64,000 nucleotides of DNA, taken from contig NZ_BMTR01000015.1 of NCBI RefSeq assembly GCF_014649775.1, positions 62,001 through 126,000 of the forward strand. Reading direction: 5' to 3'. The position numbers and the translations under genes were made by a program. The stretch comes from Streptomyces longisporoflavus (lineage in GTDB: Bacteria; Actinomycetota; Actinomycetes; Streptomycetales; Streptomycetaceae). The notes beneath the pieces are model-generated. The model did not search any database. It worked only from the letters and a program-made list of their open reading frames with translations, and was not told the origin of the DNA. How positions within the stretch are numbered: the stretch's first letter is position 1; the number at the start of each line of letters is the position of its first letter. This document shows positions 14,181 to 23,647 of the stretch, in pieces.

Positions 14181-15629
14181 GTGACCGAACCCGCCCCGCA
14201 CGCCGCCAAGGGTCTGAGCGGCGGCGCCGTCGGCACCTGCGACCTCGTCTTCTTCGTGGTGGCCGCCGCGGCGCCGCTGACCGTGATGGCCGGCGTGGCA
14301 CCCCTGTCCATCGGCATGGCCGGCCGCGCGGCACCCCTCGGCTATCTGCTTTCGGGGCTGCTGCTCGTCGTCTTCGCCGCCGGCTTCACCGCGATGAGCC
14401 GCTTCGTGCGCAACGCGGGCGCCTTCTACGCCTACATCGGGCGCGGGCTCGGACGCCCGGCGGGAGCGGGGTCCGCGTACGTCGCGCTCTACTCGTACAA
14501 CGCCATCGAGGTCGGACTGCTTGTCGCCTTCGGATGGTTCACCGAGTCCGGGTTCCAGGACCTGACGGGGGTCCGTGTCGCCTGGTGGATCTGGGCGATC
14601 ACCGGACTCGTCGCCATCGGGGTGCTCGGCTATCTGAAGGTCACGCTCAGCGCCAAGGTCCTCGGCGTCGCCCTGGTCCTCGAAGTCCTCGTGCTCCTGG
14701 TCTTCGAGGCCGGGGTCTTCGCGCACGGCGGCGGGCCGCAGGGCCTCGACCCGGCCGCGCTCTCCCCGCGGCACCTGGGCGGCGAGGGCGTGGGCGGCAT
14801 GTTCGTGCTCGCCGTCGGCGCCTTCGTCGGATTCGAGGCGACGGCCGTCTACGCCGAGGAGGCACGGGAACCGGAGCGCACGGTGCCGCGTGCCACCTGC
14901 ATCGCCGTGGCGTTCCTCGCGCTCTTCTACACCTTCACGGTATGGATGATCATCAACGCGTACGGGCCCGACCGCGCGCAGGCCGTCGCCGGCGGTGAGG
15001 GCGGCGCCGACATGGTCTTCACGGCCACCGAGCGGTTCGCCGGGGCGTGGGCCGCCGACTCCATGCACGTACTGATCATCACCAGCGCCTTCGCCGCGAC
15101 CCTCGCCTTCCACAACGGCGCCGCCCGCTACTTCTACGCCCTGGGCCGCGAGGGGCTGCTGCCGCGCCGCCTGGGCACCGTGGCCCCCCGGACCCGGGCA
15201 CCCGCCACGGCGGTCGTCACGCAGTCGGCCATCGCGCTCGTCGTGATCGGCGTGACCGTGGTGAGCGGCGTTGATCCGTACACCGTCACCTTCCTGTGGA
15301 GCAACGGCTCCGGCATCCTCGGCGTGATGCTGATGCAGGCACTCACCGCCCTCGCCGTGTACGGATTCTTCCGGCGCGACCGCAGGGGCATGCCCGCCTG
15401 GCGGGTGGCCGCGGCCCCGCTGATTGCCTGCGCGGGTCTCGCCGCACTGATCGCCCTGGTATGCGCCAACCTCGATCTCCTGACCGGGGCGTCGGCCGCG
15501 GTCAACGCGGCGCTGATCGCTCCGCTGCCCGCGCTGTTCGCGGCGGGAGCGGCACTGGCCCTGCGGATGCGACGGCGCGAACCGCAGGTGTACGAACGGC
15601 TGACGACGGTGGACGCGGAGAGCGTGTGA
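14181..15629 (+). CDS. APC-family amino acid/amine permease
   Basis: 482 residues with about twelve to fourteen hydrophobic segments. The first helices (DLVFFVVAAAAPLTVMAG, then AGRAAPLGYLLSG) and the NAGAFYAYIGRGLGRPAG segment are typical of the amino acid-polyamine-organocation superfamily. The GTG start has GGAG ten bases upstream. Earlier in-frame starts would overlap the operator. The amidohydrolase gene begins 18 bases after its stop, or overlaps it if GTG 15626 is used. The pair suggests uptake of an amide or imine compound followed by cytoplasmic hydrolysis. Confidence 0.9.
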   Translation: MTEPAPHAAKGLSGGAVGTCDLVFFVVAAAAPLTVMAGVAPLSIGMAGRAAPLGYLLSGLLLVVFAAGFTAMSRFVRNAGAFYAYIGRGLGRPAGAGSAYVALYSYNAIEVGLLVAFGWFTESGFQDLTGVRVAWWIWAITGLVAIGVLGYLKVTLSAKVLGVALVLEVLVLLVFEAGVFAHGGGPQGLDPAALSPRHLGGEGVGGMFVLAVGAFVGFEATAVYAEEAREPERTVPRATCIAVAFLALFYTFTVWMIINAYGPDRAQAVAGGEGGADMVFTATERFAGAWAADSMHVLIITSAFAATLAFHNGAARYFYALGREGLLPRRLGTVAPRTRAPATAVVTQSAIALVVIGVTVVSGVDPYTVTFLWSNGSGILGVMLMQALTALAVYGFFRRDRRGMPAWRVAAAPLIACAGLAALIALVCANLDLLTGASAAVNAALIAPLPALFAAGAALALRMRRREPQVYERLTTVDAESV

Positions 15630-15646
15630 CCGGGGAACGGAGCGGC

Positions 15647-17299
15647 ATGACGGACGGGACGCCGGGCGAGACGGCGGACGGGACGGTGACCCGGGTCTTC
15701 CTGGGGCGGGTGCGCACGGGAAGCCCCGCTCACGGCGACTCCACGGCACTGGCCGTGCGGGGCGGGCGCGTCGTCGCGCTGGGCGACGAGGCCCGCGCGC
15801 TCGCCGAAGTGGCCGAAGAAGTCGTCGAGTCGGGCGACGGGCTGCTCATGCCCGCCTTCGGCGACGGCCACGCCCATCCCCTCTTCGGCGGTCTGGAGAG
15901 CTTCGGCCCGCAGATCAAGGACCTCACCTCCGTTGAAGCGATCGTCGCGGAAGTCGCGCGGTGGGCCCACGCACACCCGGACGCGGAGTGGATCGTGGGC
16001 GCGTCCTACGACCCCGCGCTCGCGCCCGACGGCGAGTTCGACGCCCGGTGGCTCGACGCCGCCGTGCCGGACCGGCCCGTCGTGCTGCGGGCGTACGACT
16101 ACCACACGGTGTGGTGCAACACGGAGGCACTGCGCCGGGCCGGCGTGCGCGACACGACGCCCGAGCCGCGCCTCGGCTGGATAGTCAGGCGCCCCGACGG
16201 CTCGCCCCTGGGCACCCTGCGCGAGTGGCACGCCTGCGACCTGGTGCTCGACCAGGTGCCGGCCCGCGACGAGGCCGAACTCGTCGAAGCCGTGCGCCGC
16301 GCGTGCCTGGCGTACGCGCGAGCGGGCATCACCTGGGTGCAGGACGCCTGGATCGAGCCGGAGATGGCGGAGGCCTATCTCGCGGCGGCCGGGCACGACG
16401 CGCTGAGCGTCCGCGTCGACCTGGCCCAGCGCGCCGACCCCGACCGCTGGCGCGACCAGCGCAAGCAGTTCGACGCCACGCGCGCACGCGTGCGCGCCGA
16501 GGGCGGCCCGCTGCTGTCCGCGCGCACCGTGAAGTACTTCAGCGACGGCGTGATCGAGGGCGGTACGGCCGCCCTGCTCGCCCCCTATCTGGACGCGCCG
16601 CACAGCTGCGGCATGCCCGTGTGGGAGCCGCGCGCGCTCGCCGAAGCGGTGTGCGCGTTCGACGCCGACGGATTCGAGACGCACATCCACGCCATCGGCG
16701 ACGCGGGCGTACGGGCCGCGCTCGACGCGGTGGAGGCCGCGGTGCTCGCCAACCCCGCCAGGGACCGGCGCCCCGTGATCACCCACGTCCAGCTCGTCGA
16801 CCCGGCCGACCTGCCGCGCTTCGCCGCGCTCGGCGTCGTCGCCAACTTCGAGCCCCTGTGGGCACAGCCCGACCCGCTGCAGACCGATCTGTCGATGCCG
16901 CGGATCGGCGCCGAGCGGTCCGACCGGCAGTACCCGATGGGAGAGCTCGCGCGCGACGGCGTGCGGATTTCCTTCGGCAGCGACTGGCCCGTCAGCTCGT
17001 ACGAACCACTGGAGGGCATCCAGGTCGCGGTCACCAGGCGCACGTTCGACGGCGACCCGGAGGGCGGCTGGATACCGCGGCAGCGGCTCACCGTGGAGCA
17101 GGCCCTTGCCGCGGCCACCAGCGGGGTCGCCCACCAGGCGGGCGCGGACGACCGCCTCGCCCTCCTGCCCGGTGCGCCCGCCGACCTGGTCCTGCTCTCC
17201 GCCGACCCGCGCACGGTGGACCCGATGGCCATCCGGCACGTGCGGGTGCTCGGCACGTGGCTCGCGGGAGCGGCTACGTACCGGGCGGGGGAGGAGTGA
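15647..17299 (+). CDS. YtcJ-type metal-dependent amidohydrolase
   Basis: 550 residues, the usual size for the YtcJ/LAF3 branch of the amidohydrolase superfamily. Metal ligands are visible as HAHPLF early on, HIHAIGDAGV in the middle, ITHVQLVDP and the late Asp of FGSDWPVSS. LIMPAFGDGH-type strand order is retained. The substrate is unknown; the partner APC permease points to an amino-acid-like or amine compound. ATG 15647 (GGAGCGGC before it) is preferred; GTG 15626, overlapping the permease stop, is possible. The last 26 bases overlap the convergent phosphopantetheinyl transferase gene. Confidence 0.87.
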   Translation: MTDGTPGETADGTVTRVFLGRVRTGSPAHGDSTALAVRGGRVVALGDEARALAEVAEEVVESGDGLLMPAFGDGHAHPLFGGLESFGPQIKDLTSVEAIVAEVARWAHAHPDAEWIVGASYDPALAPDGEFDARWLDAAVPDRPVVLRAYDYHTVWCNTEALRRAGVRDTTPEPRLGWIVRRPDGSPLGTLREWHACDLVLDQVPARDEAELVEAVRRACLAYARAGITWVQDAWIEPEMAEAYLAAAGHDALSVRVDLAQRADPDRWRDQRKQFDATRARVRAEGGPLLSARTVKYFSDGVIEGGTAALLAPYLDAPHSCGMPVWEPRALAEAVCAFDADGFETHIHAIGDAGVRAALDAVEAAVLANPARDRRPVITHVQLVDPADLPRFAALGVVANFEPLWAQPDPLQTDLSMPRIGAERSDRQYPMGELARDGVRISFGSDWPVSSYEPLEGIQVAVTRRTFDGDPEGGWIPRQRLTVEQALAAATSGVAHQAGADDRLALLPGAPADLVLLSADPRTVDPMAIRHVRVLGTWLAGAATYRAGEE

Positions 17300-18002
17300 G
17301 GGGCAGGACGATGGCGGTGACGGCGATACCGTCACGTATCAGCCAAGAACCCCTGAAACCCGTCAGCTCGCGCCCCGCCAGCCGCGGCCCCGGCACCAGG
17401 AGGGCCGCCGTGAACGTGCCGTCCGGTGCCAGGTCCACCCGCGCGTCCTCGAAACCGAGCCAGCGCCCGGTGAGCGGGAACCACGTCTTGTAGACGGACT
17501 CCTTGGCGCTGAAGACGAGCCGGTCCCAGGGAACGTCCGGATGCCGGACGCCGAGCCCGGCGAGCGCGGCGCGCTCCGTCTCGTCCGTGATCAGATTCAG
17601 GACGTCGGCGTCGGCGAGCGGGGCGGCCGGCTCCGCGTCGATGCCGACGGACGAGACCGCCGAGTCGCGGGCGACGACGGCGGCGCGGTAGCCCGTGCAG
17701 TGCGTCATGCTGCCCACGATGCCCTCGGGCCAGCGCGGCGCGCCCCTGGGGCCCGGCAGGATCGGTACGGGCTCCACACCGAGCCCGGCCAGGGCGGTAC
17801 GGGCACACTGGCGGACCGTGGCGAACTCGCGGCGCCGCTTGTCCACGGCCCGCGCGACGGCTTCCGCCTCCTCGGGGAAGAGGAAGGGATCGGCCGCGTC
17901 CTCGCGGGTCTCCACGACGGTCACGGGCTCGGCTGCGAGCAGTGTCCCCAACACGTCGGTGCTCCGGGGGACTTGGCGTACGCGATTCTCGGGTGACGTC
18001 AC
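17274..18002 (-). CDS. 4'-phosphopantetheinyl transferase (EntD/Npt type)
   Basis: 242 residues. It carries the magnesium-binding GIDAEP motif and the FSAKESVYKTWFP motif of Sfp/EntD-type transferases, plus GSMTHCTGYRAAVV, which activate carrier-protein domains by attaching phosphopantetheine from CoA to Ser. No polyketide or peptide synthase lies in the window, so it is probably a genome-wide activator. The start is either ATG 18002 or a downstream GTG. Its stop overlaps the amidohydrolase end by 26 bases on the other strand. Confidence 0.92.
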   Translation of the reverse strand: MTSPENRVRQVPRSTDVLGTLLAAEPVTVVETREDAADPFLFPEEAEAVARAVDKRRREFATVRQCARTALAGLGVEPVPILPGPRGAPRWPEGIVGSMTHCTGYRAAVVARDSAVSSVGIDAEPAAPLADADVLNLITDETERAALAGLGVRHPDVPWDRLVFSAKESVYKTWFPLTGRWLGFEDARVDLAPDGTFTAALLVPGPRLAGRELTGFRGSWLIRDGIAVTAIVLPLTPPPPGT

Positions 18003-18054
18003 AACGGATCACCGTACCGGGGCCGTGGCCTGCGCGGGGGCCTACTCTGGCGGG

Positions 18055-18681
18055 ATGCACGACGAGTACCGCACAGTGGCCCGCGAGGCCGTGCACGAGA
18101 CCGAGATCAACCGCTCGCGCTTCCTGTGCGCCCTCGCCCCCGCGGCCACCGAGGAGGAGGCCCAGGCGTTCGTCGCCCGCATCCGCAAGGAGCACCCGTC
18201 CGCCTCGCACAACTGCTTCGCGTACGTCATCGGGGCCGACGCCGGGGTGCAGAAGGCGAGCGACGACGGAGAGCCCGGCGGTACCGCCGGTGTGCCGATG
18301 CTCCAGATGCTGCTGCGCCGCGACATGCGGTACGTCGTCGCCGTCGTGACCCGCTACTACGGAGGGGTCAAGCTCGGCGCCGGAGGACTGATCAGGGCCT
18401 ACGGAGGCGCGGTCGGCGAGGCGCTCGACGCGGTCGGCACCCTGACCCGCAGGCGCTTCAGGCTCGCCACCGTCACGGTCGACCACCAGCGCGCGGGCAA
18501 GATCCAGAACGATCTGCGCTCGGCCGGGCGCGAGGTGCGCGACGTGCGCTACGGCACCGCGGTGACCATCGAGATCGGCCTCCCCGACGCCGACGTCGAG
18601 GCCTTCACGGCCTGGCTCGCGGACGCGACCGCGGGCAGCGCGGTCTTCGAGCTCGGGGGAGAGGCGTACGGCGACGCCTGA
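18055..18681 (+). CDS. YigZ/IMPACT-family protein
   Basis: 208 residues. The conserved UPF0029 core is clear: INRSRFLCALAPAATEEEAQ, HPSASHNCFAYV, SDDGEPGGTAGVPML and VTRYYGGVKLGAGGLIRAYG, followed by a C-terminal DUF1949-like half. The family is linked to translation control in eukaryotes; the bacterial role is unsettled. TACTCT at 18043-18048 ends six bases before the ATG, so a leaderless transcript is plausible. Confidence 0.92.
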   Translation: MHDEYRTVAREAVHETEINRSRFLCALAPAATEEEAQAFVARIRKEHPSASHNCFAYVIGADAGVQKASDDGEPGGTAGVPMLQMLLRRDMRYVVAVVTRYYGGVKLGAGGLIRAYGGAVGEALDAVGTLTRRRFRLATVTVDHQRAGKIQNDLRSAGREVRDVRYGTAVTIEIGLPDADVEAFTAWLADATAGSAVFELGGEAYGDA

Positions 18682-18842
18682 CGCCCGGCGGGGCGCGCGC
18701 CGGCGACGGAGTCGGGGTTCGTGATGGGGCAGGGGCCGGCAGGCGCTAGCGTGGTGGGTGCTGTCGGCGGGGCCCGTGCTGGGGCGGTCCTCGTTCCGTG
18801 GCACCGGAGGGGTTGAGTGAGTATGCGGGCCGGAGCGGCGTC

Positions 18843-20006
18843 TTGAGAATTCTGCACACGTCCGACTGGCATCTGGGCCGGTCGTTCCACCGCGTGAACA
18901 TGCTCGGCGCCCAGGCCGAATTCATCGGTCACCTCATCGCCACGGCGCGTGAGCACGAGGTGGACGTCGTCGTCGTGTCCGGTGACGTGTACGACAGGGC
19001 GGTCCCGCCGCTCGCCGCCGTCGAGCTGTTCGACGACGCGCTGCACCGGCTCGCGGACCTCGGCATCCCGACGGTGATGATCTCCGGCAACCACGACTCG
19101 GCGCGCCGCCTCGGTGTCGGCGCCGGGCTCATCGGCCGCGCGGGCATCCACCTGCGCACCGCGCCCGCCGCCTGCGGAGAGCCCGTGGTCCTCGCCGACG
19201 CTCACGGGGACGTGGCGTTCTACGGCCTGCCCTATCTCGAACCGGCGCTGGTCAAGGACGAGCTCGGAGCAAAGCGCGCGGGTCACGAGGCGGTGCTCGG
19301 CGCCGCCATGCAGCGGGTGCGCGCCGATCTGGCCGGCCGGCCGACGGGCACCCGCTCCGTCGTCCTCGCCCATGCCTTCGTCACCGGCGGCGAGGCGAGC
19401 GACAGCGAGCGGGACATCACGGTCGGCGGAGTGGCCGCCGTGCCCTCCGGAGTCTTCGACGGCGTCGACTACGTGGCCCTCGGCCATCTGCACGGCAGCC
19501 AGGCCATCAGCGAGCGCGTGCGCTACTCCGGTTCCCCGCTGCCGTACTCGTTCTCGGAGGCCGCGCACCGCAAGAGCATGTGGCTCGTCGATCTCGGCCC
19601 GGCGGGAGAGATCGCCGCCGAACGCGTCGACTGCCCCGTGCCGCGCCCGCTCGCCCGCATCAGGGGAGACATCGAGACGCTGCTCGACGCCCCGGAGCTC
19701 GCCGCCCACGAGGAATCCTGGGTCGAGGCGACCCTCACCGACCCGGTGCGCCCCGACGACCCCATGGCCCGCCTCTGCGAGCGCTTCCCGCACACCCTCA
19801 GCCTCGTCTTCGACCCGGAGCGCGCCCCCGAGGACCCCGATATCTCCTACGCCCGGCGTCTCGAGGGGCGCACCGACCAGCAGATCGCGGAGGACTTCGT
19901 GACCCATGTGCGGGGCGCGGGGCCCGACGAGCGCGAACAGGCGGTGCTGCGGGCCGCGTTCGACACGGTCCGCACCGACGAGACGCTGCGCGAGGTGGCC
20001 CGATGA
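18843..20006 (+). CDS. sbcD: exonuclease subunit SbcD
   Basis: 387 residues from TTG 18843, which gives the canonical MRILHTSDWHLGR start and has GGAG eight bases upstream. Upstream in-frame GTG/TTG starts only add a non-conserved leader. The Mre11-type phosphoesterase motifs are all present: DWHLG, GDVYDR, GNHDS, AHAFVTGG and GHLHG. It forms the SbcCD nuclease with the overlapping next gene, cleaving DNA hairpins and protein-blocked ends. Confidence 0.95.
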   Translation: MRILHTSDWHLGRSFHRVNMLGAQAEFIGHLIATAREHEVDVVVVSGDVYDRAVPPLAAVELFDDALHRLADLGIPTVMISGNHDSARRLGVGAGLIGRAGIHLRTAPAACGEPVVLADAHGDVAFYGLPYLEPALVKDELGAKRAGHEAVLGAAMQRVRADLAGRPTGTRSVVLAHAFVTGGEASDSERDITVGGVAAVPSGVFDGVDYVALGHLHGSQAISERVRYSGSPLPYSFSEAAHRKSMWLVDLGPAGEIAAERVDCPVPRPLARIRGDIETLLDAPELAAHEESWVEATLTDPVRPDDPMARLCERFPHTLSLVFDPERAPEDPDISYARRLEGRTDQQIAEDFVTHVRGAGPDEREQAVLRAAFDTVRTDETLREVAR

Positions 20007-23000
20007 GGCTGCACCGGCTCCGGATCACCGCGTTCGGCCCCTTCGGCACCACCCAGGACATCGACTTCGACGAACTCTCCGCCGCCGGGCTCTTCCTGCT
20101 GCACGGACAGACGGGCGCGGGAAAGACCTCCGTCCTGGACGCCGTCTGCTACGGCCTGTACGGATCGGTGCCCGGCCCCCGCCAGGGCAGCGGCCAGGGT
20201 GTGACGCTGCGCAGCGACCACGCGGAGCCCGGTGTCCGGACCGAGGTGTGCCTCGAACTCACCGTCGCGGGCCGCCGGTTGGAGGTCACCCGGCAGCCGC
20301 CGTGGGAGCGCCCGAAGAAGCGCGGCACCGGCACGACCACGGAGAAGGCGCAGAGCTGGCTGCGTGAGTACGAGCCGGGGGAGGCTGGGCAGGCCGGTGC
20401 CTGGAAGGACCTCAGCCGCTCCCACCAGGAGGTCGGCGAGGAGATCACCCAGCTGCTCGGCATGAGCAAGGAGCAGTTCTGCCAGGTGGTGCTCCTGCCG
20501 CAGGGTGACTTCGCGCGGTTCCTGCGGGCCGACGCCGAGGCCCGCGGCAAGCTGCTCGGGCGGCTCTTCGACACGCACAGGTTCGCCGCGGTCGAGCAGC
20601 GGCTCGCAGAGCAGCGGCGCGAGGCCGAGGGCGCGGTACGGGAGGGCGACGCGGAGCTCCTCGCCGACGCGCACCGGATGCAGCAGGCCGCCGGGGACGC
20701 GCTCGACGCCGCGCAGTCGCCGCTGCCCGATCTCTCGCCCGGTGATCCGGGGCTCGCCGACGCCGTCCTGGCCTGGGCCGCCGTGGCCCGCACCAGCGCG
20801 CGCGAACGGCACACGATCGCCGGGTGCGCCCTCACGGCCGCCGAGTCCGCGCAGGCCGCTGCGGGGCGCCGCCTCGACGACGTACGCGAACTCGACGCCC
20901 TGCAACGGCGGTTCGCCCTGGCGCGGGAGCGGGCCGAACGCCTCCGGGAGCGCGCGGACGAGCACCGGCAGCGGCAGATTCGGATGGAGCGGGCCCGCAA
21001 GGCGGAGACGGTCGCCCCCGCGCTCGGGCTGCGCCGGGCCACCGAGGAGGAGCACCGCCGCGCCACCGACGAGGAGGCACGCGCGCGCGGCCACCTGCCC
21101 GCCACGTTCGCCGACTCCGGTTCCGCGGGCCTCGCCGCCGCCGCGCGCAAGGCCGCCGAAGAACTCGGCGGCCTCGAATCCGCCCGGCGCGCCGAGCAGC
21201 GCCTCGACGGACTGCGTACGGAGCGCACGTCCCTGGAGCGCGAGGAGCGGGCCGACGACGAGCTGCTGCGCGAGGCCGCCGGCTGGCTCGACGGCTGGGC
21301 GGCGAGCAGGACCGCACTCCAGGAGCGCATCGACTCCGCACAGGAGGCGGCCACGCGCGCGGAGCACCTGGCGGGCCAACTGGAGCCGGCGCAGCGCAGG
21401 TTGGACGCGGCCCGTCGCCGCGACGGCCTCGCGCGGGAGGCGGCGGCCGCCTTTGAGCGCACTCTCGCGGCCCGCGAAAGCACCACCGCGGCCCACGAAC
21501 ACTGGCTGGCCCTGAAGGAGCAGCGCCTCACCGGCATCGCCGCGGAACTGGCCGCGGGCCTGAGTGACGGCGACCCGTGCGCGGTCTGCGGCGCCACCGA
21601 ACACCCCGCGCCCGCTCCGAAGGACGCCGGTCACGTCGACCGCGCCACGGAGGAGTCGGCGCTCGCCGCGTACCGGCAGGCGGAGGAGCGGCGCGCGGAG
21701 GACGAGCGGCAGCTCGGCGAGGTCCGCGAGTCCCTCGCGGCGGCCCGCGCGGCCGCCCTGGGCTCGACCGGCGGGGACTTCGACGACGAGGAGCAGACAG
21801 ACTCCGCGGACGGTCCTTCCGTCGAGCGACTCGCCGGACTCGTCGAGAAGCTGCGGGCCGAACACGCCGACGCGCGGAGCAGCGCCTCCGGACTGCACGC
21901 CGCCCGCGAAGCCCTCGCGCAGGCCGAGCGTGAGCACGACCGCAGGGTCGCCGTACAGCAGGAAGCCGCTGTGCGGGCCGCCTCACGCACCACCCTGCGG
22001 GACTCCCTCGACCGCGAACAGGCTTCTCTGGAAGCGGAGTTGAGCCGGGCGCGGGGTGCCAGCGGCAGTGTCGCGGCACGCACCGCCCAGCTGGAGCGCC
22101 AAGCCGCGCTCCTGACCGACGCCGCGGAGGCCGCGCGCGTCGCAGACGACACCGCCCAGCGGCTCAAGGACGCCGACGCGCGACTCGCCGACGCCGCCTT
22201 CCGCGCCGGGTTCGACACACCGGGGGACGCGGCCGAAGCCCTGCTCGACGATGCCGGCCACCGCGAGCTCCAGCACCGTATCGACGAGTGGCGCAACGAG
22301 GAGGCGGCGGTGCGCTCCCTCCTCGCCGAACCGGACGCCGCCGCGGCGGCCGAGCAGCCCCCGGCCGATCTCCGGGCCGCGCAGGAGGCCGCCGAGCAGG
22401 CCGACAGGCGGACCCGCGCGGCCGCCTCCGCGCTCGACGCGGCCGCGCGGTGCTGCGCCGAACTCGACCGGCTCTCCGAACGGTCGGCCGCCGGAGCCAT
22501 GCGGCTCGCGCCGCTGCGCGCCGAGTACGACCGCGTGGCACGCCTCGCGGGACTCGCCGCGGGCACATCGGCGGACAACGAACGCAAGATGCGCCTGGAG
22601 TCCTACGTACTCGCCGCCCGGCTCGAACAGGTCGCGGCTGCGGCGACCGCACGGCTGCGGCGCATGTCGTCGGGCCGCTACACCCTCGTCCACTCCGACC
22701 ACCGCACCGGGCGCGGCCGTTCGGGCCTCGGCCTGCACGTCGTCGACGCCTGGACGGGCCGCGAGCGCGACACGTCCACGCTCTCGGGCGGCGAGACCTT
22801 CTTCGCCTCCCTCGCCCTCGCGCTCGGCCTCGCCGACGTCGTCACGGACGAGGCGGGCGGCGTACGGCTCGACACGCTCTTCATCGACGAGGGCTTCGGC
22901 AGCCTCGACGACCAGACCCTGGACGAGGTGCTCGACGTCCTGGACTCCCTGCGCGAGCGGGACCGCAGCGTCGGCATCGTCTCGCACGTCGCCGACCTGC

Positions 23001-23077
23001 GGCGACGTGTCCACGCCCAGCTCTGGGTCGAGAAGGGGCGTGCGGGTTCGGTCGTACGGCGTCGGGGCGGGGCGTGA
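20003..23077 (+). CDS. sbcC: exonuclease subunit SbcC (SMC-like ATPase)
   Basis: 1024 residues. Walker A is GQTGAGKTS (35-43), the zinc hook is CAVC (Cys526 and Cys529), the ABC signature is LSGGE (927-931) and Walker B is LFIDEGFGSLD near the end. Between these are two long Ala/Arg/Glu-rich coiled-coil arms. It overlaps sbcD by four bases (ATGA), so the two are coupled. Together they make the ATP-dependent SbcCD nuclease of DNA repair. Confidence 0.95.
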   Translation: MRLHRLRITAFGPFGTTQDIDFDELSAAGLFLLHGQTGAGKTSVLDAVCYGLYGSVPGPRQGSGQGVTLRSDHAEPGVRTEVCLELTVAGRRLEVTRQPPWERPKKRGTGTTTEKAQSWLREYEPGEAGQAGAWKDLSRSHQEVGEEITQLLGMSKEQFCQVVLLPQGDFARFLRADAEARGKLLGRLFDTHRFAAVEQRLAEQRREAEGAVREGDAELLADAHRMQQAAGDALDAAQSPLPDLSPGDPGLADAVLAWAAVARTSARERHTIAGCALTAAESAQAAAGRRLDDVRELDALQRRFALARERAERLRERADEHRQRQIRMERARKAETVAPALGLRRATEEEHRRATDEEARARGHLPATFADSGSAGLAAAARKAAEELGGLESARRAEQRLDGLRTERTSLEREERADDELLREAAGWLDGWAASRTALQERIDSAQEAATRAEHLAGQLEPAQRRLDAARRRDGLAREAAAAFERTLAARESTTAAHEHWLALKEQRLTGIAAELAAGLSDGDPCAVCGATEHPAPAPKDAGHVDRATEESALAAYRQAEERRAEDERQLGEVRESLAAARAAALGSTGGDFDDEEQTDSADGPSVERLAGLVEKLRAEHADARSSASGLHAAREALAQAEREHDRRVAVQQEAAVRAASRTTLRDSLDREQASLEAELSRARGASGSVAARTAQLERQAALLTDAAEAARVADDTAQRLKDADARLADAAFRAGFDTPGDAAEALLDDAGHRELQHRIDEWRNEEAAVRSLLAEPDAAAAAEQPPADLRAAQEAAEQADRRTRAAASALDAAARCCAELDRLSERSAAGAMRLAPLRAEYDRVARLAGLAAGTSADNERKMRLESYVLAARLEQVAAAATARLRRMSSGRYTLVHSDHRTGRGRSGLGLHVVDAWTGRERDTSTLSGGETFFASLALALGLADVVTDEAGGVRLDTLFIDEGFGSLDDQTLDEVLDVLDSLRERDRSVGIVSHVADLRRRVHAQLWVEKGRAGSVVRRRGGA

Positions 23078-23106
23078 GGGCGGGCCGGTGTGCGGCGCGG
23101 CCGGGG

Positions 23107-23553
23107 TCAGTTGCCCAGGGGGCGCCTCGGCAGGGGCGAGGAGTAGACGATGCTCGTGGTCACCGACCCCAGGGCGCCGATCTTCCCCGCCACCTCCTCC
23201 AGATGGCTCATCGAGCGCGCCGCGACTTTGATCACGAAGCAGTCGTCACCGGTGACATGGTGCGCCTCCAGTATCTCCGGGGTCGCCTCGACCAGGTCGT
23301 GGAACGGCTTGTAATTGCCGTTCGGGTAGCGCAGCCGCACGAACGCCAGGATGGGCAGGCCGAGGCGCTCGGGGTCGACCACGGCCGCGTACCCCTGGAT
23401 CACGCCCGCCTCCTCCAGTCTGCGGACCCGTTCCGTGACGGCGCTCGGGGACATGGAGACGGCGCGCGCCAGTTCGGCGTAGCTGGCGCGGCCCTCGCGC
23501 TGGAGGACATCGAGGATGCGCCAGTCGGTGGCGTCCGTGGAATAACCGGTCAT
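23107..23553 (-). CDS. Lrp/AsnC-family regulator
   Basis: 148 residues. N-terminal winged helix (DWRILDVLQREGRASYAELA, SPSAVTERVRRLEEAGVI) followed by the RAM ligand domain (GDDCFVIKVAARSMSHLEEV). It is divergent from a rhodanese gene, with a 10-base-arm inverted repeat in the gap. Lrp regulators usually sense amino acids; the effector here is unknown. ATG 23553 is the family-length start. The frame stays open upstream, but through the rhodanese gene. Confidence 0.92.
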   Translation of the reverse strand: MTGYSTDATDWRILDVLQREGRASYAELARAVSMSPSAVTERVRRLEEAGVIQGYAAVVDPERLGLPILAFVRLRYPNGNYKPFHDLVEATPEILEAHHVTGDDCFVIKVAARSMSHLEEVAGKIGALGSVTTSIVYSSPLPRRPLGN

Positions 23554-23573
23554 GCCTGAGAGGTAACAGGGGA

Positions 23574-23605
23574 ATCCCCGGCCGATCAAGAGGCAGGCCG
23601 GGGAT
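23574..23605. promoter_or_regulatory. inverted repeat between Lrp regulator and rhodanese gene
   Basis: Perfect 10-base arms ATCCCCGGCC (23574-23583) and GGCCGGGGAT (23596-23605) around 12 bases. It lies in the 94-bp divergent gap, upstream of the -10 box (TAGATT, 23635-23640) of the rhodanese gene, so it is a candidate Lrp operator. Confidence 0.55.
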
Positions 23606-23647
23606 CGGCTCTTCTGGGGCGACGTCTGCGCCCGTAGATTTCTGGCC

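Noticed and set aside
17274..18002. Phosphopantetheinyl transferase as sign of a biosynthetic cluster
   Set aside because: No carrier-protein, polyketide or peptide synthase gene lies within the window.
18798..18842. Upstream GTG start for sbcD
   Set aside because: It adds 15 non-conserved residues and has no ribosome site; TTG 18843 has GGAG and gives the family N-terminus.
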